64,000 bases of DNA from Ruminococcus sp. AF41-9. GTDB lineage: Bacteria; Bacillota; Clostridia; Lachnospirales; Lachnospiraceae. A program made the position numbers and the translations under genes. Of the stretch, positions 1 through 7,209 are shown in pieces (position 1 is the stretch's first letter; each line of letters begins with the position of its first letter). The notes under the pieces are model-generated. The model saw only the letters and a program-made list of their open reading frames with translations. It was not told the DNA's origin and did not search any database. The DNA lies in NCBI RefSeq assembly GCF_003477525.1, contig NZ_QUDO01000008.1, positions 1 to 64,000 of the forward strand. The letters run 5' to 3'.

Positions 1-19
1 TATCTTGGAACTTCAACAT
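1..19 (-). CDS. Start of a gene cut by the left window edge
   Basis: On the minus strand an ATG at 19-17 opens a frame reading M-L-K-F-Q-D before the window ends. It is preceded at the right distance (7 bases) by a perfect AGGAGG (plus-strand CCTCCT at 27-32). Six residues are too few to identify a family. The start is believable only because of the ribosome site. Confidence 0.5.
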
Positions 20-311
20 AATGATGCCTCCTTTCGTTGTATTCCCTACAAATAGGATAGCACATTTTGTTGAAGTTTCTTTATATTTATTTTATCTAGC
101 ACAACGAGTTAAATTATCTGATACATAACAGTTATTTTAGCTTATTTGACAGGTTTGTACAAGATAAAAATCCTGTTGATGCAGGTAATCCGGAATAAAT
201 TTGTGCTATATGTCTCGGGATTCTGATTTATTCGTGTAAGAACACCTGAGGGGACAGAGGGATTCTCAGTAATCCATATTTCACTGAAAATGTCATTTCA
301 TCCCATGTATC

Positions 312-340
312 TTGAAAATGCAGTCAAAATTTTTTATAGT
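312..340 (+). promoter_or_regulatory. Promoter of the acidic exported protein gene
   Basis: TTGAAA at 312-317 and TATAGT at 335-340 are separated by 17 bases, a good sigma-A match 75 bases before the gene start. The rest of the 1-414 gap is AT-rich with no other gene-like frame apart from the edge gene. Confidence 0.55.
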
Positions 341-414
341 AAGACCATAGAAAATAAGCAGGACGAAAATGAAAAAACATTTTCAAAATGCAACAGAAAG
401 GGATGGTAAGTAAT

Positions 415-1224
415 ATGAAAAACTGGAGAAAATTAATGGCAGGTCTTTGTGCAGCAGCGATGGTTGGTTCTATGGTAGTTCCGGTATGGGCTTCTGATGA
501 TGCAGCAGAGGAAGAAGCAGACGGCGATGTTGCAGACGTGACAGAAGCACTGGTAGGACTCTGGAAGGACAGTGCGGGAGATATCTACGGATTCTATAAT
601 GACTATTCTTTCTTTGGTCAGTGGGTAGATGAAGAACAGGATGTATTGGGTGCTTATGCTCTTGCTTCAGACGGAGATTACACAGCACTGGTAATGCAGC
701 TCGCAAATGATGACGGCACGTATGATGAAGAAAATGAAGTAAGCTATCTGGTACAGGCAAATGTGGATGAAAATGTTCTGGAACTTTATGATCCGGACAG
801 CCAGGAGCTGACAGCAACTCTGGAACCTTATGAGGCAACAGGTGATGAGGAAGACTATAACAAGACTTATCAGGACATGGGAGAACTTCTGACAGAATGT
901 TATTCCGGTGAGACAGATGCAGGAGAAACTTTTATCTATGCAAGCAATGATGATGGAAGTTTCTGCTCCGTACTTGTGATCGATCAGGATGACAATTATG
1001 TAAGTTTCGTTGGCGAAGGAACTCTGGACGAAGAGAATGCAATCGTAACTATCACTGATGAAGTTTCTGAAATGTCTCTTGGATTTGGCGTAGAGGCAAA
1101 TGATGACGGAAGCCTGACTCTGGATATGGGAGATCTTGGAAACGCAACCGTAGAAGAATCTACAATCGCAGTTGCAGTTCAGGGACTGAAATATGCAGTA
1201 GAAAACGGAACTCCGATGAACTAA
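415..1224 (+). CDS. Exported, very acidic protein of unknown function
   Basis: A 269-residue protein. The start at 415 is preferred over the ATGs at 388 and 403 because AAAGGG lies about 12 bases upstream, and because it opens directly on a classical signal peptide (M-K-N-W-R-K, then a hydrophobic core, then an A-x-A type site near residue 26, VWASDD). The mature part is dominated by Asp and Glu with very few basic residues. It contains repeated short strands of the type DDGSF/DDGSL/DDGTY, suggesting a beta-rich, possibly calcium-binding or lipocalin-like fold. That fold is inference; I recognise no named domain. It stands alone, with its own promoter and a strong terminator. Confidence 0.8.
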   Translation: MKNWRKLMAGLCAAAMVGSMVVPVWASDDAAEEEADGDVADVTEALVGLWKDSAGDIYGFYNDYSFFGQWVDEEQDVLGAYALASDGDYTALVMQLANDDGTYDEENEVSYLVQANVDENVLELYDPDSQELTATLEPYEATGDEEDYNKTYQDMGELLTECYSGETDAGETFIYASNDDGSFCSVLVIDQDDNYVSFVGEGTLDEENAIVTITDEVSEMSLGFGVEANDDGSLTLDMGDLGNATVEESTIAVAVQGLKYAVENGTPMN

Positions 1225-1299
1225 CTGATTGACAATGTAATGGAAAAAAGTAAAAAATATCGGATATCAGGAAGAAAATGAATAAAAAAGCCGAATGAT

Positions 1300-1374
1300 A
1301 ATCCCCTGAAGGATGACAGAAGGCTGCTGAGATAACAGACAGCAGCCTCTGGAATTTTTCAGGGGATTTTGTTT
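1300..1374 (+). terminator. Branched terminator after the acidic exported protein
   Basis: An outer stem pairs AATCCCCTGAA with TTCAGGGGATT. An inner stem pairs AGGCTGCTG with CAGCAGCCT. A T-rich stretch (TTTTGTTTTGG) follows. It sits 76 bases after the stop at 1224. Confidence 0.75.
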
Positions 1375-1419
1375 TGGCGTCAGCCTGTTTTGGCATCTGT
1401 CAGCTCTGGAAATGATGTG

Positions 1420-1448
1420 TCACTGAGAACGGAGTAAACAGTAAACGT
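1420..1448 (+). repeat. Palindromic repeat family R1, copy 1
   Basis: CACTGAGAACGGAGTAAACAG and the following TAAACGTCAA match the copy at 4960-4986 over about 30 bases with two or three changes. The arms CACTG/CAGTA are less perfect than in the other copies. It lies between the terminator of the upstream gene and the promoter of the ABC-F gene. Confidence 0.65.
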
Positions 1449-1482
1449 CAATGATATTTTTTTACCGGGGTATCCGGAAGGT

Positions 1483-1511
1483 TTGCCACAGCCTCAGAGG
1501 TATGCTATAAT
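1483..1511 (+). promoter_or_regulatory. Promoter of the first ABC-F gene
   Basis: TTGCCA at 1483-1488 and TATAAT at 1506-1511 are 17 bases apart, leaving a leader of about 135 bases before the gene. The 1225-1650 gap is otherwise explained by a terminator and one R1 repeat. Confidence 0.65.
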
Positions 1512-1650
1512 AAACATAAGTTTGTCCTGAAGGCAGAAGACGATCATAATCCGTGAAAATCATACATTATTTTTGGATTCTGCTGTAAAAACGGCACAGG
1601 CCGTCATATTCTGTCAGGACAGAAAAAAATACAGGAAAGGTTTTGTATAC

Positions 1651-3468
1651 ATGAACATTTTAAACATAGAACATATTTCCAAAGTATTTGGTGAAAAAGT
1701 AGTTCTGAATGATGTTTCCTATGGAATCCATCAGGGAGATAAAATCGGTATTATCGGTATTAACGGTACCGGTAAATCCACCATTCTGAAGATCATTGCA
1801 GGTCTGGAAGAACCGGATGAGGGACAGGTCATCACACAGAACGGACTGCGCATCACATACCTGCCGCAGCTGCCGGAGTTTCCTCAGGGCTCTACGATCC
1901 TTGATTATGTGGCAGAGGGAAAATGGCAGAAGGACTGGAGTACAGAGAGTGAAGCCAGAAACGTGCTGAATAAGCTGGGAATCACGGATCATGAAGAGAA
2001 AATCGACCATCTCTCCGGTGGTCAGAAGAAAAGAGTGGCACTGGCAAGAACACTGGTAAATCCCTGTGATGTGCTTCTGATGGACGAGCCGACCAACCAT
2101 CTGGACAATGAGATGGTGACCTGGCTGGAAGATTTTCTGCGGAAATTCAAGGGCGTAGTGATCATGGTTACCCATGACCGATACTTCCTCGACAGAGTCA
2201 CCAATAAGATCCTGGAGATTTCTCATGGAAATCTTTATGCCTATGAAGCTAATTATTCGAAGTTCCTGGAATTAAAAGCTGAGAGAGAAGAGATGGAACT
2301 TGCCAGCGAGAGAAAACGCCAGAGCGTTCTGCGAATGGAGCTGGAATGGGCGAAACGTGGATGCAGGGCAAGAAGTACGAAGCAGAGAGCGCGACTGGAA
2401 CGACTGGAGGCACTCAAAAACGGAAAAACACCGGTACGTGATGCCAGTGTGGAACTGGACTCTGTGGAGACCAGAATGGGTAAGAAAACCATTGAGCTTC
2501 ACCACATCAGCAAGAATTTCGGAGAAAAGAAGATTCTGGATGATTTCAGTTACATTGTACTTCGCAATCAGCGTCTGGGAATCATCGGACCGAACGGCTG
2601 TGGCAAATCCACACTGATCAAGATCATTGACGGCATGATCCAGCCGGATGCAGGAGAAGTGGAGATCGGAGAGACGATCCGCATCGGATATTTTGCACAG
2701 GAAGTTCCGGATATGGATACAAATCAGCGTGTGATCGATTATATCCGTGACGTGGCAGAATACATCCCGACCAGAGATGGAAAGATCACGGCATCCATGA
2801 TGCTGGAACGTTTTCTTTTTGATTCTTCCATGCAGTATGCACCGATCGCCAAACTGTCAGGAGGGGAGAAGCGAAGACTTTATCTGCTGAAAGTACTGAT
2901 GGAAGCACCGAATGTACTGCTTCTGGATGAGCCGAGCAATGATCTGGATATTCCGACCTTGACCATTCTGGAAGACTATCTGGATTCTTTTGCAGGAATC
3001 GTGATCGCAGTATCTCATGACCGTTATTTTCTGGATAATATTGTGGACAGGATTTTTGCCTTTGAGGGAGATGGACATCTGACGCAGTATGAGGGCGGCT
3101 ACACGGACTATGTGGAAGCTTTTTCCAGAAAAAATGCCTCAGCAGGTGCAGGCGAAGTGGAAACTGTGACAGAGACAGAGAAGAAGAAATCTTCTCAGGC
3201 TGACTGGAAACTGAACAGACCGCAGAAGCTGAAATTTACCTACAAAGAGCAGCGGGAATTTGAAACGATCGATGATGACATCGCAGCACTGGAAGAGAAG
3301 CTGGAGAAACTGGATCAGGATATGGCGGCAAATGCTACCAATTCCATGAAACTTCGTGAAATTATGGAAGAGAAAGACACTACGCAGGCACAGCTTGACG
3401 AGAAAATGGACCGCTGGGTATATCTGAATGACCTTGCAGAGAAGATTGAGGCACAGAAAAATCAGTAA
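1651..3468 (+). CDS. ABC-F family ATPase, Uup-like, with C-terminal coiled coil
   Basis: A 605-residue soluble protein with two ABC ATPase domains and no membrane segments, as in ABC-F proteins that act on ribosomes (translation factors or antibiotic protection). The first Walker A is GINGTGKS at residues 36-43, followed by LSGGQKKR and LLMDEPTNHLD. The second half has GPNGCGKS, LSGGEKRR and LLLDEPSNDLD. Between the halves lies the Arg/Glu-rich linker that ABC-F proteins insert into the ribosome. After about residue 490 a basic segment and a two-helix coiled coil resemble the Uup C-terminal domain. The start at 1651 has AGGAAAGG upstream; a longer in-frame extension to 1573 lacks family resemblance. 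The exact ribosome substrate is unknown. Confidence 0.9.
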   Translation: MNILNIEHISKVFGEKVVLNDVSYGIHQGDKIGIIGINGTGKSTILKIIAGLEEPDEGQVITQNGLRITYLPQLPEFPQGSTILDYVAEGKWQKDWSTESEARNVLNKLGITDHEEKIDHLSGGQKKRVALARTLVNPCDVLLMDEPTNHLDNEMVTWLEDFLRKFKGVVIMVTHDRYFLDRVTNKILEISHGNLYAYEANYSKFLELKAEREEMELASERKRQSVLRMELEWAKRGCRARSTKQRARLERLEALKNGKTPVRDASVELDSVETRMGKKTIELHHISKNFGEKKILDDFSYIVLRNQRLGIIGPNGCGKSTLIKIIDGMIQPDAGEVEIGETIRIGYFAQEVPDMDTNQRVIDYIRDVAEYIPTRDGKITASMMLERFLFDSSMQYAPIAKLSGGEKRRLYLLKVLMEAPNVLLLDEPSNDLDIPTLTILEDYLDSFAGIVIAVSHDRYFLDNIVDRIFAFEGDGHLTQYEGGYTDYVEAFSRKNASAGAGEVETVTETEKKKSSQADWKLNRPQKLKFTYKEQREFETIDDDIAALEEKLEKLDQDMAANATNSMKLREIMEEKDTTQAQLDEKMDRWVYLNDLAEKIEAQKNQ

Positions 3469-3510
3469 AACTTTTATGTATCATTTTATGTATCGATGGG
3501 GGATTTTTGT

Positions 3511-3951
3511 ATGAAGGTAATCGTATGTGTGGATGATGGAAATGGAATGCTTTTTAATAAAAGACGCCAGAGCCAGGACAGAGTGCTGCGGGATGATGTA
3601 CAGAAAATGACAGCAGGGCAGAAACTGTGGATGAATGCTTATTCTGCCAGACAGTTTCAGGAAGGAAGCCAGACAGGCGAGAATGTTACAGGAGTTTCTG
3701 AAACGGCTGCTCTCATAGTTACAGAAGATTTTCTGAGGCAGGCGGGAGAAAATGATTTCTGTTTTGTGGAAAATGAGAAACTTCTGCCTTACAGCGACCG
3801 CATAACAGAAGTGGTTGTATACCGCTGGAACCGCAGCTATCCGGGAGATTTCCATCTGGATCTGGATTTGAAGCAGTGGAGGCTGGTTCAGACGACGGAG
3901 TTTGCCGGATATTCTCATGAGAAGATTACAAAGGAGATTTACAGGAAGTAA
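3511..3951 (+). CDS. Conserved small protein of unknown function
   Basis: A 146-residue protein. The start at 3511 (M-K-V-I-V-C-V-D-D) has GGGGGA seven bases upstream, and the upstream ATG at 3496 is less likely. The N-terminus MKVIVCVDDGNGMLFNKRRQ, followed by an acidic middle part and a C-terminus with aromatic strands, looks like a compact alpha/beta protein. I recall similar Lachnospiraceae proteins labelled ribonuclease Z, but no metallo-beta-lactamase HxHxDH motif is present, so I would not use that name. It follows the ABC-F gene by 42 bases and precedes the nuclease by 41, probably in one transcript. Confidence 0.75.
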   Translation: MKVIVCVDDGNGMLFNKRRQSQDRVLRDDVQKMTAGQKLWMNAYSARQFQEGSQTGENVTGVSETAALIVTEDFLRQAGENDFCFVENEKLLPYSDRITEVVVYRWNRSYPGDFHLDLDLKQWRLVQTTEFAGYSHEKITKEIYRK

Positions 3952-3992
3952 AGAAATCAGTAAGAATTAAAACTACAGGAGATGAGACAAAA

Positions 3993-4937
3993 ATGCAGAA
4001 AATAACGAAGAAAATTGCGGCTTTTGTCATGGCCTTATGCCTTTGCATGGGACTGGTACCTTTTTCAGTCTTTCCGGGTGCTGTACAGGAAGTAAGTGCG
4101 CAGCTTCAGTCTGAGGATATTCCTTCCTATACAGGAAGCCCTTACACACAGATCAACGACAATGTACCGGATTTTCCACTGGATGATTACACGACAGAGG
4201 CGTTTGAGACGTACAGTGATCTGGATGAGCTCAGCAGATGTGGAGTTGCCTATGCCAATGTATGCCAGGAACTGATGCCGACACAGAAACGTGGAAAAAT
4301 CGGCCAGGTGAAACCTTCCGGATGGCAGACTGCGAAATATGACAGTGTAGACGGCAAATATCTCTATAACCGCTGCCATCTGATCGGCTATCAGCTCACA
4401 GGCGAGAATGCCAACGAGAAAAACCTGATCACAGGAACCAGATATCTGAATGTGGATGGAATGTTACCATTTGAAAACATGGTAGCCGACTATGTAAAAG
4501 AAACAGGAAACCATGTCCTTTACAGAGTAACGCCGATCTTTACCGGTGATAATCTGGTGGCAGACGGTGTACAGATGGAAGCCGAATCTGTAGAAGACAA
4601 CGGAGATGGAATTTTATTCAATGTATTCTGCTATAATGTACAGCCGGGAATCGGAATTGATTATGCAACAGGAGACAACTGGGAAGACGACAGCATCCCG
4701 CAGGCAGAAGAACCGGATGAATCCCAGACACAGCCTGCCTACGATGAGGAGGAAACAGACACACAGAGCGAATCTGTGGGAACGACCTATATCATCAATA
4801 CCAATACAGGGAAATTCCATTATCCGCAATGCAGCAGTGTGGGACAGATGAATGACAGCAATAAAGAAGAATACACAGGCAGCAGGGATGATCTGATCGC
4901 ACAGGGGTATTCTCCGTGCAAGAGATGTCATTCTTAA
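3993..4937 (+). CDS. Exported DNA/RNA non-specific endonuclease with Ada-like zinc tail
   Basis: A 314-residue protein with a signal peptide (basic start, hydrophobic core to about residue 28, VSAQ cleavage region). Residues about 110-225 match the beta-beta-alpha-metal nuclease fold of streptococcal DNases and EndA: the motif YNRCHLIGYQLTG gives the catalytic His, and the Asn-rich NEKNLITGTRYLN follows. After an acidic linker (residues about 230-260), the last 50 residues form a four-ligand metal site of the type seen in Ada-like tails: HYPQCSSV followed by SPCKRCHS. It would degrade extracellular nucleic acid outside the cell or at the wall. The start has AGGAGATGAG upstream. Confidence 0.88.
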   Translation: MQKITKKIAAFVMALCLCMGLVPFSVFPGAVQEVSAQLQSEDIPSYTGSPYTQINDNVPDFPLDDYTTEAFETYSDLDELSRCGVAYANVCQELMPTQKRGKIGQVKPSGWQTAKYDSVDGKYLYNRCHLIGYQLTGENANEKNLITGTRYLNVDGMLPFENMVADYVKETGNHVLYRVTPIFTGDNLVADGVQMEAESVEDNGDGILFNVFCYNVQPGIGIDYATGDNWEDDSIPQAEEPDESQTQPAYDEEETDTQSESVGTTYIINTNTGKFHYPQCSSVGQMNDSNKEEYTGSRDDLIAQGYSPCKRCHS

Positions 4938-4959
4938 GGATCAGGCGCGAAGGCAGCAT

Positions 4960-4986
4960 GTTACTGAGAACGGAGTGAACAGTAAC
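4960..4986 (+). repeat. Palindromic repeat family R1, copy 2
   Basis: GTTACTG at 4960-4966 and CAGTAAC at 4980-4986 are perfect inverted arms around the loop AGAACGGAGTGAA. It matches copies at 1420-1448 and, on the other strand, 27750-27776. It sits 22 bases after the nuclease stop. Confidence 0.7.
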
Positions 4987-5024
4987 GTCAACATAACTCA
5001 TTCCAAGTTATTGTTGACAGACTA

Positions 5025-5054
5025 TTGACTTTTTAATTGATTCTCGAGTATGAT
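5025..5054 (+). promoter_or_regulatory. Promoter upstream of plsX
   Basis: TTGACT at 5025-5030 and TATGAT at 5049-5054 are 18 bases apart, ending about 92 bases before the chosen plsX start. An overlapping TTGACA at 5014-5019 is too far from the -10 box. Confidence 0.55.
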
Positions 5055-5146
5055 ACAAACTATGGTATATGAAACAGATTTGACAGAATCAGACAACAAG
5101 GCGGACGTAGATGTCCGACCGATCAAAAAGAAAACAGGAGAAAAAA

Positions 5147-6163
5147 ATGGCAGAACAGGTCAGAGTAGTTGTAGATGCAATGGGCGGTGACAACGCGCCC
5201 GTAGAACCTGTCAAGGCTGCAGTGGAAGCTGTAACAGAGCGACAGGATATCAAAGTAATACTTACAGGAAAACAGGATGTGATCGAAAGAGAACTGGCAA
5301 AGTACTCCGGATATCCGAAGGAACAGATTCAGATCGTAAATGCCTCAGAAGTCATTGAGACAGCGGAACCACCGGTTTTTGCAATCCGTAAGAAAAAAGA
5401 TTCATCAATCGTGGTAGGACTGAATATGGTTAAGAAACAGGAGGCAGACGCTTTCGTTTCTTCCGGAAGTACAGGGGCTGTCCTCGTAGGCGGTCAGGTA
5501 CTGGTCGGAAGAAGCAAAGGAGTGGAAAGACCACCGCTTGCACCACTGATCCCTACGACAAAAGGTGTTTCCCTCCTGATCGACTGTGGGGCAAACGTAG
5601 ATGCCCGCCCGTCTCATCTGGTACAGTTTGCGAAGATGGGTTCGATCTATATGGAACATGTGGTAGGCATTAAAAACCCGAGAGTTGCCATTGTCAATAA
5701 CGGGGCAGAGGAAGAAAAGGGAAATGCACTGGTAAAAGAAACATTCCCGCTTCTGAAGGAATGCAAAGGCATCAACTTCATCGGAAGCATTGAGGCAAGA
5801 GATATTCCTGCCGGATATGCAGATGTAGTGGTATGTGAGGCATTTGTGGGAAATGTCATCCTGAAATTATACGAGGGTGTCGGAGCTGCACTGGTTCATA
5901 AGATCAAAGAAGGAATGATGACCAGCTTAAGAAGCAAGATCGGAGCCCTTCTGGTAAAACCGGCACTGAAATCCACACTGAAATCCTTTGATGCCAGCGA
6001 ATACGGCGGAGCACCGCTTCTGGGTCTGAAAGGACTGGTTGTAAAGACACACGGAAGTGCCAAGGCGATTGAGATCAAGCATGGTATTTTCCAGTGCGTA
6101 CAGTTTAAGCAGCAGAAGATCAATGAAAAGATCGCAGAGAGAATCCTGGAAGATCAGGAGTAA
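5147..6163 (+). CDS. plsX: Phosphate acyltransferase PlsX
   Basis: A 338-residue cytosolic enzyme that makes acyl-phosphate from acyl-ACP, feeding PlsY in membrane phospholipid synthesis. The N-terminus shows the family hallmark VVVDAMGGDNAP (residues about 7-18), and the usual ASEVIET, SGSTGAVL and ASEYGGAPLLGL segments follow. The start at 5147 is chosen because AGGAG lies seven bases upstream and the protein then begins M-A-E-Q-V-R-V-V-V-D-A. An in-frame ATG at 5111 would add a basic tail without a ribosome site. It leads an operon with acpP, rnc, smc and ftsY. The rpmF-yceD pair often found before plsX is absent here. Confidence 0.95.
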   Translation: MAEQVRVVVDAMGGDNAPVEPVKAAVEAVTERQDIKVILTGKQDVIERELAKYSGYPKEQIQIVNASEVIETAEPPVFAIRKKKDSSIVVGLNMVKKQEADAFVSSGSTGAVLVGGQVLVGRSKGVERPPLAPLIPTTKGVSLLIDCGANVDARPSHLVQFAKMGSIYMEHVVGIKNPRVAIVNNGAEEEKGNALVKETFPLLKECKGINFIGSIEARDIPAGYADVVVCEAFVGNVILKLYEGVGAALVHKIKEGMMTSLRSKIGALLVKPALKSTLKSFDASEYGGAPLLGLKGLVVKTHGSAKAIEIKHGIFQCVQFKQQKINEKIAERILEDQE

Positions 6164-6201
6164 TGCAGAAAGAATCCGGGAACAGGAAGGAGACATAGAT
6201 T

Positions 6202-6429
6202 ATGGAACTGGAGAAAATAAAGGCGATCATCGCAGAAGTGCTGAACATAGACGTGGAAACCATCACAGCAGATACCACGTTTGTGGATGACCTGGGTGCG
6301 GATTCGCTGGATATTTTTCAGATCGTGATGGGTATTGAAGAAGAATATGATATAGAACTGGACAATGATACAGTAGAACAGATTCAGACCGTGGGTGACG
6401 CGGCAGAAGCAATCCGCAGGATGAAATAA
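6202..6429 (+). CDS. acpP: Acyl carrier protein
   Basis: A 75-residue acidic carrier for fatty acyl chains. The phosphopantetheine attachment motif is GADSLD with Ser35, preceded by the usual F-V-D-D-L. The length and four-helix pattern fit the family. It starts 38 bases after plsX with AAGGAGA upstream. PlsX uses acyl-ACP as substrate, so the pairing makes functional sense. If the genome has another acpP next to fab genes, this could be a secondary copy. Confidence 0.93.
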   Translation: MELEKIKAIIAEVLNIDVETITADTTFVDDLGADSLDIFQIVMGIEEEYDIELDNDTVEQIQTVGDAAEAIRRMK

Positions 6430-6448
6430 CTGCTGTAGATAAAAACAG

Positions 6449-6494
6449 GGATACAGGGTACAGGGCCGGCTGATCCGGATGTTCCCCTGTATCC
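6449..6494 (+). other. Stable intercistronic hairpin just before the rnc ribosome site
   Basis: GGATACAGGG at 6449-6458 pairs with CCCTGTATCC at 6485-6494, a 10-bp perfect stem. A small CCGG/CCGG stem lies inside. No T-run follows, so it is not a standard terminator. The rnc ribosome site GAGAGGG begins seven bases after it. A double-stranded stem at this spot is the kind of target RNase III cleaves when it controls its own message; that role is inference. Confidence 0.55.
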
Positions 6495-6514
6495 GGTATT
6501 GAGAGGGACGAAAC

Positions 6515-7198
6515 ATGAATAAAAAAACAGAAGAATTAGAAGAGATTATCGGATACCATTTTAAAAACAAGCATTATCTGACACAGGCACTTACTCACAG
6601 TTCCTATGCCAATGAGAAGAAGTTGGGAAAACTGGGCAGTAACGAGAGACTGGAGTTTCTGGGAGATGCAGTGCTGGAGCTGATCAGCAGTGATTTTCTT
6701 TATGCCCAATTTACCCAGGTGCCGGAAGGGGAACTTACAAAAAAGAGAGCCAGCCTGGTCTGTGAGCCAAGTCTTGCTTACTGCGCAAGAGAGTTTGGCC
6801 TGCCACAGTTTCTGCTTCTTGGAAAAGGAGAGGACATGACCGGTGGAAGAAACAGAGACTCTATCGTATCCGATGCAACAGAAGCTTTGCTTGGAGCCAT
6901 TTATCTGGATGGTGGTTTTGCTAATGCAAAGGAGTTTGTGCTGAACTTTATTCTGAATGATATGGAACATAAGCAGCTCTTTTATGATAGCAAGACCATC
7001 TTACAGGAGATCGTGCAGGAAAACGGAACTCAGCCTGTAGAATATGCTCTGATCGGAGAAGAAGGACCGGATCATAACAAGAATTTCACAGTAGAAGCAA
7101 GAGTAAACGGAAAAGTCATGGGACAGGGCAGCGGCCATACCAAGAAAGCCGCAGAACAGGCAGCCGCATATCAGGCGATCCGTGTCATGAAACAGTAA
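6515..7198 (+). CDS. rnc: Ribonuclease III
   Basis: A 227-residue double-strand-specific RNase used in rRNA and mRNA processing. The catalytic signature NERLEFLGD is at residues 43-51, with further acidic residues at DATEALLGAIY. A double-stranded RNA binding domain fills residues about 155-227, ending in the expected GSGHTKKAAEQAAA. It is followed by smc after only 11 bases, the classic rnc-smc-ftsY order of Firmicutes. Confidence 0.96.
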   Translation: MNKKTEELEEIIGYHFKNKHYLTQALTHSSYANEKKLGKLGSNERLEFLGDAVLELISSDFLYAQFTQVPEGELTKKRASLVCEPSLAYCAREFGLPQFLLLGKGEDMTGGRNRDSIVSDATEALLGAIYLDGGFANAKEFVLNFILNDMEHKQLFYDSKTILQEIVQENGTQPVEYALIGEEGPDHNKNFTVEARVNGKVMGQGSGHTKKAAEQAAAYQAIRVMKQ

Positions 7199-7209
7199 AC
7201 AGGTGAATT

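Noticed and set aside
1660..2226. Long minus-strand frame inside the ABC-F gene, and similar long antisense frames in smc, leuS, rimO and alaS
   Set aside because: These are side effects of the codon bias of the real plus-strand genes; they lack ribosome sites and family resemblance.
4960..4986. Interpretation of R1 copy 2 as the terminator of the nuclease gene
   Set aside because: No T-run follows the palindrome and the same element appears in places that do not end a gene, so a repeat family is the better reading.
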